A stretch of 64,000 bases of DNA, taken from Jaminaea rosea. Taxonomy: Eukaryota > Basidiomycota > Exobasidiomycetes > Microstromatales. Below the pieces are notes generated by a model that saw nothing but the letters and a program-made list of their open reading frames with translations, had not been told where the DNA came from and did not search any database. Numbering within the stretch: the stretch's first letter is position 1; each line of letters opens with the position of its first letter. The stretch is taken from assembly GCF_003144245.1 (NCBI RefSeq), contig NW_020289981.1:654831-718830 (forward strand), in the 5' to 3' direction. The position numbers and the translations under genes are program-made. This document shows positions 1 through 10,282 of the stretch, one piece after another.

Positions 1-1634
1 CTCTCAAGTCCCTAGCGGTAAGGCAGGGCAACTCAAGTTCAGCTACGTCCAGACGCGCGGCTCGGTTCCCGTGTACTGGGCTGAGGTGAACAATCTTCGC
101 TACAAGCCCGACTTGGTCGTCATGGAGCGAGAGGAGACGCAACATGCCACGCGACTGCACTTTGAGCGTCAGGTGGCTACGTATGGGGACAACTATCTGG
201 TGAACCTCGTCAATCAAAAGGGGTACGAGAAGGCAGTCAAGGATGCGTATGAGAGGGCGGTGCGAAGCTTGGCCAATGACCGGGTCCACTATACGTACTA
301 CGATTTCCATCACGAGTGCAAGGTGAGCAGGCGAGGGCGTAGCGTAGAGTGAAACGAAGCTGAGCCACACCTTCTCTCCGTCGCTGCCGTTGCCAGGGCA
401 TGAAGTTCGAAAAGGTCTGGGACCTGGTCACCAAGCTGGAGAAGATGGGTCTACGCAGCTCCGACTGGTTCCAGGGGGACGGCGAGAATGTCTCTAAGCA
501 GTCTTCCGTCGTTCGTACGAACTGCATGGACTGGTGAGTAGTGAACGCGGCGAGGCGAGGCAGGGCCAACGTACAAGAGCGCTCAGCTGCGTGATAAGGA
601 AGAGGGAGAGGAAATGAAGCTGACCTAAATATCTCGCGAAATGTGCACAGCCTCGATCGCACAAACGTCGTCCAGTCTACGCTGGGCAAATGGGTCCTTA
701 CCTACCAGCTGCGCAAGGCCGGGATTCTCGGCGAGGAGGAGTGGGTGGATGATCCCAAGCATGCTAAGTTCATGTAAGCACCCGTGACTGTTTCAGTGAC
801 GTGCGACGCCTGACTGACTTGAATCGTTCACACCCGTCTTCCCTTTCTTCCTCACTCGCCTCGACCCCGCTCTTCTCGTTCGCCCCCGCACGCAGGTACC
901 TCTTCCGCAACGTCTGGGCAGACCATGCGGATGGCGTCTCCCTCGCCTACTCCGGCACTGGTGCGCTGAAAACGGACTTCACGCGCACAGGGAAGCGCAG
1001 CTGGGGTGGTGCGGCGCAGGACGGGGTCAACTCTGTCACGCGCTACGTAAAAAACAACTTCACCGACGGACCGAGACAGGATGGGTACGACCTCTTCACA
1101 GGCGCATGGACACCCGCTAAGGGAGTGCAGGGAACAAAGCGTTCCCTCACAGTCCGTGCGATGCCTTATGTCCTGCTCTTTGCACTCAGCATGCTCATCC
1201 TCGCAGCGATCCTCCCACATCACACGCACAATGTCGCTCCTTCCACTCTCCCGCGTCAGGAGGAGGCGGCGGCGCACGGCGGTAAGGGGGGACCAACGGC
1301 GACCTACCTCTTGTTGTGGACGGGTGTCCTCGCCTTTGCGCTGCGCTTTATCCTCGATCAAGGGGTGGAGTTCGTAGCCTACCCGACGCTCAACCGCGGT
1401 GTGTACGAGGAGAATATTCGGTATGATGGGAGTGGTTGGACTTCCGGCCGGAATGGGAGGGGACCGGGTGGGGTTAAGGGGAAGTGGGGTGGGAATAGGA
1501 AAGGAGGGCGATACAGTGGGATGGGCAGGGGTTTTGTGGCTGAGGTTGCCGAGAAGGGGAGGGAGGTTGTTGGTGCGGGTGCGAAGGGCAGTGGTAATGC
1601 GGATAATAGGAGGGGGTATGCCGCGGAGCAGTAG
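1..1634 (+). CDS. SAC1: Sac1-type phosphoinositide (PI4P) phosphatase, 3' part
   Basis: Dephosphorylates phosphatidylinositol 4-phosphate at the ER and Golgi. The gene enters from the left edge, so its N-terminal part is missing here. Four exons are visible: 1-322, 397-533, 651-773 and 896-1634; reading starts at base 2. All three introns join in frame. The second intron splits the catalytic loop, and the spliced product reads RTNCMDCLDRTN, the CX5R(T) signature of Sac domains. The upstream stretch RGSVPVYWAEVNNLRYKP is also typical of the family. Two hydrophobic segments near the C-terminus (from MPYVLLFALSMLILAAIL and TYLLLWTGVLAFALRFIL) match the two ER membrane anchors of Sac1. A Gly/Arg-rich tail of roughly 70 residues follows the anchors. 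The gene is convergent with the proteasome gene, about 100 bases between stops. Confidence 0.93.
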
Positions 1635-1735
1635 ATGTAGATATGGATGAGCGGAGTGCAAAAGAGATTCAGGATGAGGCTGGTTGCGGGGCTGGTTGTG
1701 AATGCTTCGATTGATCAAAATCGTGTATCTCTCCT

Positions 1736-2585
1736 CTAGTCCTCCATGTCCGCATCCAACGCCTCTTTAGCCAATCGCTCCGCCTCCCCCTGTACGTCCT
1801 TGGGCACAATCTCCACCTCCCCTTTACCGCCCTTGGTCTTTGGCCCAACCCAAGCCATCTCGAGCTCAAAGTCCTTGTCCTTATTCTCATCATGACACTT
1901 GTACACAATGCGAGCCGCCTCCTTGACTGCCTGATCGAGGGTGAGTGTATCGAGGTCCAACTTTTCAATCTCCGTCTTTGCCAATTGACGCCCCTTGCCC
2001 AGGGCGGCACCACGGTAGCCGTGGTAGGAGCCGGAGGGGTCGATGAGGTACAGCTGAGCGCCTAGTTCTGGGTCACGGCCGAAGAGGAGGGCGGATAGTC
2101 CAAAGGGTCGGACAGAGGAGTAGAGGGTGAAGGCATGCATGTAGAGTGAGGTGCCTGCGCGCGTGGGGGCGGGGTCGACGACGAATGTGAGCAAGGACAG
2201 CGCGTATATGCTAGGGGACACTTCCTCGCTCCAACTCACGATTAGCCAACGCCTTTACCGGCGCAGGAAAGCGATATGTGTCTCTCCAAGCCCTCGCCTC
2301 CTCCCTTGCTCTCCCCGCCAAATGGTTCCCATCCGCCACAAGTCCCGCCGTCACCAATCCCGCATGTCGATCGACTCCCATGCACCTCCTGTTCGTCCCC
2401 GGGACCTGCAACTTTGTAGCTACGAGCTTCTCCACCGCAACCACTACGCCTCCATCGCTCGTCTTGATGGCAAGAACCGTTCCGGACTGGTCGACGGATT
2501 TGAGGGCGTACTCGATTTGGAAGATACGGCCGTCTGGAGAGTAGGTGGAGGAGGAGAGATCGTACCCTGTGCCTTGGGATGCCAT
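1736..2585 (-). CDS. PRE10: 20S proteasome subunit alpha-7 (PSMA3/Pre10 type)
   Basis: Structural alpha-ring subunit of the 20S proteasome. Two exons (2240-2585 and 1736-2154) join across an 85-base intron with a GTGAGT donor and CAG acceptor, giving 254 residues, the usual length. The N-terminal alpha-subunit signature [20 protein letters not shown] is followed by [12 protein letters not shown]. The body has [14 protein letters not shown] and [20 protein letters not shown], and the acidic tail ends in [19 protein letters not shown] plus FELEMAWVG point to alpha-7 among the alpha subunits. The ATG at 2585 is chosen because it starts directly before the conserved signature. The gene is head-to-head with COG3. 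Confidence 0.94.
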
Positions 2586-2850
2586 GGCGTGTGGGTGGAG
2601 GAGGAAGAGGTGATGGTGATGGTGGTAAGGAAGAGCGAGTGCCGACCCTCGACGCTCAGGCCAGGTGGGACTCGTCAGCCCTCTCGACGTCGACTGGCTG
2701 CTTCCGGTCCGACCCAACTGGCCCCTCACGCGTGGCTAGCCTCGACTGGCGCTCGAGCCATGCGCCTTTGCGCTTTGCTTCTCGCTCCGCCTTTGCTCCT
2801 CCCTTCCTTCCACTCCGGACAAGCGCCAACGACACGATTCACTCACGGCA
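2586..2850. promoter_or_regulatory. Shared upstream region of proteasome alpha-7 and COG3
   Basis: This 265-base stretch separates the two divergent start codons and must hold both promoters and 5' leaders. I see no clear TATA box and no recognisable binding site. The divergent layout is seen directly; promoter function is inferred. Confidence 0.5.
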
Positions 2851-5745
2851 ATGGCGTCAGCAGGGGGTGACGCTCGACTCAACCTGGAAGCATGGTCGCG
2901 CGATCTGCTGGGAGATGCACAGCTAGAGAATGTGGCGCATCTGGCCGCTTGGTGCCAACAGAGCGATGCGAGGACTGCGAGGACCAGTCATGAGGAGGAG
3001 GAGGAGGAGGATGAGGAGAGTAATAATGCCTCCACCTCTCGATTGCCCCCTGATGACAGGGACAATACGGCCGCGGTGCTCGGCCCTAGTTCCTCTGCGA
3101 TCAAACTCCCTTCAGAGCCCATCACTTCCTCGTCCGCTCTGTTGCCCTGGCTGGAAAGCATCAAGCCGCCGCCCAATCCCGCTCCCGGTCGGGCTCCTTC
3201 CTCCACGATGACCTCATCAACACCCGCCCAACTCTCCCACATCATCTCAGCCGCGGAGCGTACCACCTCCCTCTTAAGTCAACTAGAATCGGCGCGCATA
3301 AATGTCGCAGAGCTCAAAGCGGGCTCACGCTCAGTAGAGGAGACGGCCGAGGAGTTGCGCAACGAATCCGAATCCTCCTCCTCAGGTCGTACCTCCTCGC
3401 ACCATCTCTCCCACCTGGTCTCGACCCTCGATTCCCACCTGTCCTACTACTCCATCCTGCCACAAGCGACCCAGTTCCTCTCCTCGCCCAATCTGAACCA
3501 GGTCGTCCTATCGGAGAGGTTCGGACCAACTATGGCGCAGTGCGATGCGGCGTACGAGTTCGTGCGCGCGCGCCCGCATTGGAGGGATGCGGCTGTTCAT
3601 CGTTTGAGGTTTGAGCATTGCATTACGCGAGGTGGGACGCTGGCGAGGATGTGGGTTGTGGGTCGTTTCAAGGAATTGGGAGCGCAGGTGATTACAGGGC
3701 TAAAAGAGAGGGGGAAGGCTCTGCCAGCTGGTGGACAGGATGGGACGCTAATGGAGTTTGCAGACGCGGGATTGCTGGGTATCCTCTATCCCTCTTATGT
3801 CAACGCGGCGCAGGAGGTACGCTCCGTCCTCGCCGAGATCACGAAGCGATGCACTCGTCCTCGTCCTCGAGGGGGAGAGCACGGGAGCAACCAGGACACC
3901 ACAGACGCAGATGGCGGCGACGCCGATGGAGCATCTTCGCGCGGCGAACCACTTGACGAGTCGAGCATGCTTCACGACTACCAAGGAGCTCATCTTGGGA
4001 GCGAGGCCGACGAGGAAGAGGACGAAATCCACATACCCACCTTCACCGAGTTCGACACCTTACTGTCCGACTGTAGGGCAGCCTACTTTGACTCGAGGCG
4101 CAACGCGCTTCTGCCTTTGATTGGCGCGGCCCTAGCAAAGATTGAAGGGAGGGCGGCAAAGGCGGCGGGCGGTGCGGAGTCAGAGACGCAGTCGCAATCA
4201 CCGCTGGTTCTCTTCCTCTCTCAGAGTCTCAAGATGCTCACACCCTTGCTCGGCAGCGAGTATCGCCTCTACACCCTCTTCTTCGATATCCGTACCACCT
4301 CCCACGCTCACGTTCAGGGAGCTCCTCAAGGGTTGCTCGATTTCCTCAGCTCCCTAAGCAAAGAACTCTCAGACCGGCTGCACCCTCGCATCTATGCCGA
4401 GTCTCGATTGAGCGAGCTTGCCCGGCTTGCTGAAACCGTATTAGAGGCAGGTCACGACGATGAGCACGAGGGCAAGATGCCCTCTCTCTTCTCCGTGAAC
4501 GATCCGCACGACTTCACTGCGCTCTTGCCTCGCTGGGAGCCCGCTCCCGATCATCAGGGCGCAACAGCGGAGCGCACCTGGTTACACGGCCCTCTTGTTA
4601 AGCCCGTCTACTCGGACATTGCCGCGAGACTCACCTTTCGCGCTCGCGCTATCCTGCAGGGGAGGGACGTTGCGGGATACACGCCGGCGGATGAGGGGGA
4701 GATGCTGCATGCTATCAGAGCTATCAAAGCTCGAGCCGCGGATGCAGAGGTGGACGTGCACGCGGATGTGCAGAGTAAAGGGAGGAGAAAACGCAAAGCG
4801 AGAGAGTCACTGGGCGTCGGCGTGCTACAGGCAGCGGCGCAACGTGCGCTGGAGGAGCACACGAATGATCAGCAGCAAGTCGGAGCGGTACCTTCCTCAA
4901 GCAAGCACGCCCAGCAGCAGTCGCAGTCTCAGCGCATCGTCCTCTTCTCTCTTCCCCCCTCTTCTACACTCAATACCTGGCCTGCTCCCCTCTCCCGCGC
5001 CCTCCGCATCCTTCACACTCTTCACCCCGTCCTCTCGCGCTCCACCCTCGCCGAGCTGGGCGTCGAAGCAGTGCAGTGCGTTCGAGGAACATTGCGTCGT
5101 CAGCAGTCCGCCCCGCCAGGTCAAGGGAGGGACTCGCTCGACCTCTCCCTCTATCGTCTTCGCTCCAGCCTACTCCTGCGCGAGCTGAGCGCCAGTGTGG
5201 ACCTGAGCCTCGCACAGCCCTGCAGGGCGGACGAGCTCTTGATGACAGGGCTGGGCGCGGCATCGGGAGGGACAGGCCCGCCGACGCTCGATGTCGGTGC
5301 GGTGAGCAAGGTTGTGGGTGGCCTGTTGGACGCCGTCAGGCGCGGTTGGGCTAGCTCTGCGGGGGGAAGGGAGCAGCCACCCCAGCCCGCGGGCGTGGTA
5401 GGGGTGGGAGGAGCATTGGCGCAAGATGTCGCAGCGTGCACGCGCTCTGTTCTGGACGAGATCGTTGCGCAGCTCGAGGCGCCGGGGAGGAAGGGAGTCG
5501 CAGGTGAGGGTGAGGGCGCGGCTGAGCTTGAGAGGAGGCTCAACAGCGTCTCGAGCTGTGTAGCGTGCTTCGTCGAGGACGAGGAGGTGGCGAGGAGCAT
5601 TATGCGCGGGGCGGTGCGCGAATTTCAGGGCAGAATGGACGGCAGTAGCGATGAGGAGAAGGAGATACTGCGCGCCATTGCCGAGCGATTGGGATGGGGA
5701 ACTGCGGTGGAGGAGCAGCGAGGAGAGGAGCGAGCGCAGATGTAG
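2851..5745 (+). CDS. COG3: Conserved oligomeric Golgi complex subunit 3 (COG3/Sec34)
   Basis: Subunit of the COG tether used in retrograde vesicle traffic at the Golgi. One uninterrupted frame of 964 residues. The Sec34-like region lies at about residues 130-290: a helical stretch with SHLVSTLDSHLSYYSILPQA, then a segment ending in RPHWRDAAVHRLRFEHC and TRGGTLARMWVVGRFKEL. These match the COG3 pattern of a conserved Arg/Phe-rich helix followed by a Thr-Arg motif. Later LTPLLGSEYRLYTLFFDI is also typical. Several acidic or low-complexity insertions (a Glu run near residue 50, a Gln/Ser stretch near 680) are species-specific. The gene runs longer than many COG3 proteins because of them. It is convergent with Med5, with 117 bases between stops. 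Confidence 0.87.
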   Translation: MASAGGDARLNLEAWSRDLLGDAQLENVAHLAAWCQQSDARTARTSHEEEEEEDEESNNASTSRLPPDDRDNTAAVLGPSSSAIKLPSEPITSSSALLPWLESIKPPPNPAPGRAPSSTMTSSTPAQLSHIISAAERTTSLLSQLESARINVAELKAGSRSVEETAEELRNESESSSSGRTSSHHLSHLVSTLDSHLSYYSILPQATQFLSSPNLNQVVLSERFGPTMAQCDAAYEFVRARPHWRDAAVHRLRFEHCITRGGTLARMWVVGRFKELGAQVITGLKERGKALPAGGQDGTLMEFADAGLLGILYPSYVNAAQEVRSVLAEITKRCTRPRPRGGEHGSNQDTTDADGGDADGASSRGEPLDESSMLHDYQGAHLGSEADEEEDEIHIPTFTEFDTLLSDCRAAYFDSRRNALLPLIGAALAKIEGRAAKAAGGAESETQSQSPLVLFLSQSLKMLTPLLGSEYRLYTLFFDIRTTSHAHVQGAPQGLLDFLSSLSKELSDRLHPRIYAESRLSELARLAETVLEAGHDDEHEGKMPSLFSVNDPHDFTALLPRWEPAPDHQGATAERTWLHGPLVKPVYSDIAARLTFRARAILQGRDVAGYTPADEGEMLHAIRAIKARAADAEVDVHADVQSKGRRKRKARESLGVGVLQAAAQRALEEHTNDQQQVGAVPSSSKHAQQQSQSQRIVLFSLPPSSTLNTWPAPLSRALRILHTLHPVLSRSTLAELGVEAVQCVRGTLRRQQSAPPGQGRDSLDLSLYRLRSSLLLRELSASVDLSLAQPCRADELLMTGLGAASGGTGPPTLDVGAVSKVVGGLLDAVRRGWASSAGGREQPPQPAGVVGVGGALAQDVAACTRSVLDEIVAQLEAPGRKGVAGEGEGAAELERRLNSVSSCVACFVEDEEVARSIMRGAVREFQGRMDGSSDEEKEILRAIAERLGWGTAVEEQRGEERAQM

Positions 5746-5862
5746 ACGCGAGCGCTTGTGATTAGAGGGAAAGATGTCCGGATGCTCCCCCTCCTTCTGC
5801 TCTCTTTCTGTCCTTCAATCCACGTAATATCCTTTGGTGCTGTAATGAGACTGCCCTCTCTC

Positions 5863-8800
5863 TCACACACCTTGGCCAATCATCCTGTTCGCCCGCCTCA
5901 CTTCCTCGCTCAGAACCTTCTGCGCATCAGTCAGCTGGCGCTCAAAGGAGCGTATTGCAGCCCAAACCTCCTGACGATCACTGACGGAGAGGTCTGTTGG
6001 TCCAGCCTCAGCCTCAGCCTCGCTCCGCCCCGGCGGTAGGACGCCCCTCATCCCGCGCAGCAAAGCTTCGATGAGCTCACGCGCATCCACGTCCGTTTGT
6101 GCTCGTTGAGCCTGCTTCTCCCTTCCCGTGCCCTCTTTAGCCGCACGAAGTTGGGCGTGGGTGCGATGAGCCAGCAGGACGAGCATGTCTGCCAATCCTT
6201 GTCCCCTGTTTCGTCCTCCCTCCTGCTCATCGGCTATGGCTGCTAGGCCTCGCGGTCGCTCAAAGAGGAAATGTCCCATCAGGCGGCCTGCAAGACTCCA
6301 CCGCGCTGCGAGTTCGTGGTTGTCCAGGCTTGACGCGACGTCAGCCTCGCTGGGTTGGAGGTTCAGAGGGAGCAGGACGCAGCGCTCGATGAGTATGTCT
6401 AGGTCGAGGTTCAGGCTCGGTAGGTTTGCGTTGGAGGGATCTGTCCCCGCTCCTCCTCGTTCTTGTTCCGCGAGCTTCGCCAGGGTCAGGGTCGAGTGCC
6501 AGTGCGCGTACGATGCCGCGCAGACGAGCTCCTTGGTTGCGCTACTCGAGCTCGAGCTGGTGTAAAGGAAGTCGAGTAACGGGGAGAGAATCTCGCGAAG
6601 TCGTAGCGCCGTCAGGCCCATCATCCGCCCTTGGCCTTGGTCTTCCGTTGTCTGGGCTTGGGCGAGCCGGAAGTCCAGGAGGGGCTGCACCGTTTGACGG
6701 TCCGCCTCGAAGATATCTAGGTTGCCCTCAGAGGATGACCCTGACAGCGACAAGAGGGCGAGCAGGTCCGAGCTGAGGGCCAGCCTGTCTTCACCCTCAT
6801 TGTGGGACGAAGCGTTCTCCCCGGCTACCGTCTTGAACTTGTTGCTCAACATGTCCACACGCGCCCGGAAGTTTGGCTCATCGCCACCCCTCACAGGCCT
6901 GCTCACATGCGCATCCAACCTCCTCCCCACACTGCGCCACTCACCCTCCGCGAGCCTGAGAGCCGCAGGAGGGCACGAGTCGTCCAACACCAACACTTCG
7001 AGCGTCGCGATGAGCAATACACTCCTTCTTCCCGCGTGCGCACTTGTACCTGCGCCCGAACCTGCTCCTTCCTCATCCAGGGTCAGGGAAGCGGCGAGCT
7101 CCCTGATCAGCCATCTCAGGCCGGAGGGTAAGGCGAAGCTGAGAATGTCTTGAAGAAACACGCTCAGCCCGCTCTTGAGCGTTTCCTCGTCTATCATCCC
7201 CAGCTGGGCGGCATGGATCGCCTGGGAGAAGAGGGTGGGGACGAGGGACGAGGAGAGGAGTATGCGCGGTGGCGAGTCCTTGATCAGCTCGTCGGAGACG
7301 CCGTCTGAGTCGAAGAGCTCTCTGATCCAGCGGGAGAGGAGGACAGGGTCGTTGGCGGATGGGTCCGGAGGGATGGGGCCAGATCCGAGGCTGAAAGAGC
7401 CGCCACCGTTGCGCTGAATGCCTTGGAGGGTCTGAACGAACAAGAGCACCCGTCCTACCATGGCGGATTCTTCTTCCTCGTCTTCCCCTTCGGCTCCCGA
7501 TCCCCCCTGCCCAGCGCCGCCGGATCCTTGCAGCCGCAGCAAAGCCTCGTCATCTTCCACCAGCGGATGGAGCGGGTCCAGTAGCTGCGTCGGAGTGACA
7601 AAGAGCAGCAGTAGCTGGAGGGCTTGCGGGGAGTCCAGAAGTGCTCCACAGAGGCGCGCGAGGGTGGGGAGGGAGGAAGTGGACGCGTTCTGAAGGATGG
7701 TAGGGAGGGCTTGTGAGAGGGGGAGCGCGAGCGGGTAGTCGGCTGGATCGTTGGCTGTGGAGAGACTCGAGATAATGCTGCGTGTTGAGGTCGCGTCTTG
7801 GAGCTGCTGAGAGAGAAGCGACTCTGTGCTCTGGCCGTGAGACTGTGCTTCAGAGCGAAGCGAGGTGAAGAGGGTGGCGGGTCGCTCTTGCTCCTGCTCC
7901 TCGCTCGGCCGAAGTAGCTTAGCTGCTTGCGACTCGTCAAATAGCTGAAGGATTTGACATGCCCGGGCGATGGGCGCGCAGAGCGTTGCATGGCGCTGTG
8001 AAAGTGTTTCCAATGCGGTGAAAACGGGCGCGGGTGACGAAGGCGCAGATGAAGCTTCCCCTGCGTCGTGCTTGGATGTCCTCTCCCCTTCTAGCTCGGC
8101 GAAGAGGCAGGGCAGGAGAGCGCAGCGCACCTGTAACCAGGAGGAGGAGGCGCAAGCTGCGTCGAGGAGGTTGGTGTAGAAGGCGGCGTGCGTGCGCGCA
8201 TGCTGATCCTCGGAAGACGAAAATGTGGCAAAGAGACGCACATTAAGGAAGTGAGAGGCGAGAGAGACCTTCTGCTGCCAGGGTACAGTGGCGCTGCCCA
8301 GGTAGTGGACGATGATAGCCGCCTCGGCGGCGTGCTGGATGGCGAGTTGATGAGCACTTGGAGTGGGTAGCGATTGCGGCGCGGACGGCTGCACTTGCGC
8401 AGAAGTTGTCGACGAGCTCGAGCCCTGCTCCTGCTCCTGATCAGGGAAGAGCCTCTCCATCATCTGCAATAAGACCCCAGCTCCCTTCGACCTGGTGCGC
8501 AATCGCCTCATCATTGGCTTGATCTCCTGCTTCAAGTCCGTCTTGTCCCTCTTCCTCGTGTAGTCCATTGATTCGAGCAGGTCCCACGCCTCTTCGAGCT
8601 GCGAGTACGTGAGCGATGAGCCCTTCTCGACGGCGCGAGACACAATAGCGTCTGCTAGGACGGGGTCATCTCGTGCGCTTGCTTCGTCGGGTCCTTCGAC
8701 GTTGTTGAAGGCGGCGAGGGCGGCGATGAAATATGGGAAGGGGACGAGGCCGTTCGGGTCGGTGATGGCGTAAGAGAGGAGAGAAGCGCTCCAAGGTAGG

Positions 8801-9201
8801 AGCGCGTAGTTCAGGGTGAAAGCTAAGATCACGACTGCGTGTGTATGCGAAGAAGGACGTGAGCAAAGGAGTGGTTGGTCGCCTCGAAGCGCGCGCGTAT
8901 ATGCTTACTTGCCGCGTACATCCTCGCCACTTGATGCGGATTAGGGGAGACGGACGATACAGGAGCAGCGTTCACTTCTCTCTCAATGAGGTCTCGCAGC
9001 AGCTCCATCGTCTGAATGGCAATGCGCAATCGTCGAGTGAGCTTGAGATGTGGCACGACGCTCCTCTTCGCCTCGACTCACCCGTTGGACTGGTACCTGC
9101 AGCTGGATGGCATTTCCGACGAGATGTTCGACCTTGGGTCTGAAGCTGTTGAGGAAGCGCGGGCCATCCTCCTCGCTGTGAGCGTTGCCGCTGGTCGTCA
9201 T
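5863..9201 (-). CDS. MED5: Mediator of RNA polymerase II transcription subunit 5 (Nut1/Med5)
   Basis: Tail-module subunit of Mediator, a nuclear coactivator. Three exons (9082-9201, 8909-9011, 5863-8834) join in frame to give 1,064 residues. Diagnostic Med5 stretches are present: [21 protein letters not shown], followed by [14 protein letters not shown], and then [20 protein letters not shown] with [19 protein letters not shown] and [12 protein letters not shown]. These match the fungal Med5 order of an LLxLFVxPTxLLxPL block, a WIxxLFDxxGISDELxxxxPP block and a LVPTLFSQ block. The rest is weakly conserved and rich in Ser and Leu. The ATG at 9201 is chosen because the two short 5' exons keep frame and use strong splice sites; this N-terminus is less certain than the body. 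The gene is head-to-head with Ssu72. Confidence 0.85.
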
Positions 9202-9387
9202 TGCCGGCGAGTAGTTGTGGTTGCAAAGCAAAGGAACGAAGGAGCTAAATCGATGCACGTCCCTCTCTGTCCGTCGATCTCGTCTCGACGGGCTCGTCTC
9301 GACTCGTCTCCACTCCCGTCCGTCTTCGACACCAAAAGTCGTCTCGGCGCGTCTTTGCTCCTTTCTTTGCACCCGCGACCACCCACA
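9202..9387. promoter_or_regulatory. Short bidirectional upstream region, Med5 and Ssu72
   Basis: Only 186 bases separate the start codons of two genes that both act on RNA polymerase II. The stretch contains repeated TCGTCTCGA-type blocks around 9,280-9,320. No TATA box is evident. Promoter sharing is inferred from the spacing. Confidence 0.5.
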
Positions 9388-10047
9388 ATGGCATCCACCG
9401 CCCCCCTCCGCACCGCACCAGCGGCATCAGGCACGCCTGTCCCCCTCCCGCAAGAATCAGCCATGGATCCACTCCGCTCCACCTTCTGTGTCGTCTGCGC
9501 CTCGAACAACAATCGCTCAATGGAAGCGCACAATGTCCTCTCCTCGTCGGGCCTCAACGTCTTCTCCGCCGGCACGGGATCCGCCGTTCGACTGCCAGGG
9601 CCTGCCATTGATCAGCCAAACGTGTACACCTTTGGCACGCCGTACGAGACGATGTATCAGGATTTGAAGGGCAAGGATACGGGCTTGTACACGCAGAATG
9701 GCATCCTGCCCATGCTTGATCGCAATAGACGGATCAAGCGCGCACCGGAGCGATGGCATGAAGGGCGCAAGACGGCGGATGTGGTCATCACCTGCGAAGA
9801 AAAGTGCTTCGATGCCGTATGCGAGGATCTTCTCTCTCGCAACGGGGAGCTCAATCGCTCCGTCCATGTCATCAATGTCGAAATCAAGGACAACCACGAA
9901 GAAGCCCTCGTGGGGGGAAAGGCGATCCTAGAGCTCTGCAGACGGATAGACGAGGCGGGAGATGTAGACGAGGAGATCACGCGCATACTCGACGAGCATC
10001 AGGAGAGACATCCCCATGCTTTGCTGCATAGCGTTGCGTACTATTAG
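9388..10047 (+). CDS. SSU72: RNA polymerase II CTD phosphatase Ssu72
   Basis: Removes phosphate from Ser5/Ser7 of the Pol II C-terminal repeat and works in 3'-end processing and termination. Single exon, 219 residues, slightly longer than the roughly 195-210 of the family because of an Ala/Pro-rich leader of about 30 residues. The catalytic CX5R loop reads CASNNNRS (Cys37 to Arg43). The rest follows the family closely: [19 protein letters not shown], then [20 protein letters not shown], with [11 protein letters not shown] and [12 protein letters not shown]. The C-terminal [10 protein letters not shown] matches the Ssu72 ending. The ATG at 9388 is the first in-frame one after the divergent upstream region. 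Confidence 0.95.
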   Translation: MASTAPLRTAPAASGTPVPLPQESAMDPLRSTFCVVCASNNNRSMEAHNVLSSSGLNVFSAGTGSAVRLPGPAIDQPNVYTFGTPYETMYQDLKGKDTGLYTQNGILPMLDRNRRIKRAPERWHEGRKTADVVITCEEKCFDAVCEDLLSRNGELNRSVHVINVEIKDNHEEALVGGKAILELCRRIDEAGDVDEEITRILDEHQERHPHALLHSVAYY

Positions 10048-10282
10048 GCGCGCTATGTCGAGCAAAGAGAGGCATCTGATATTTGACTGAGCAGGGCGAG
10101 GCAAGATTGACAGGCGAGAAAAGAGAAAAGGGTAGCAGCAGCGCATCGTAATGTAGCATCGTGCGCTTTGCTTCAGAGAAGAAGAGAAAGGAGGAGCAGC
10201 CTTCATCGTCACGCCGAGAAAGGGAAACAGCCGGGTACGCGAGGCGGGTATCGCGCTAGCAATGGCCTAGCCTTGCGCAGCC

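Noticed and set aside
852-1718. Long minus-strand frame opposite the last Sac1 exon
   Set aside because: It is the shadow of a strongly conserved coding exon in a GC-rich genome; its product is Pro/Arg-rich with no recognisable domain.
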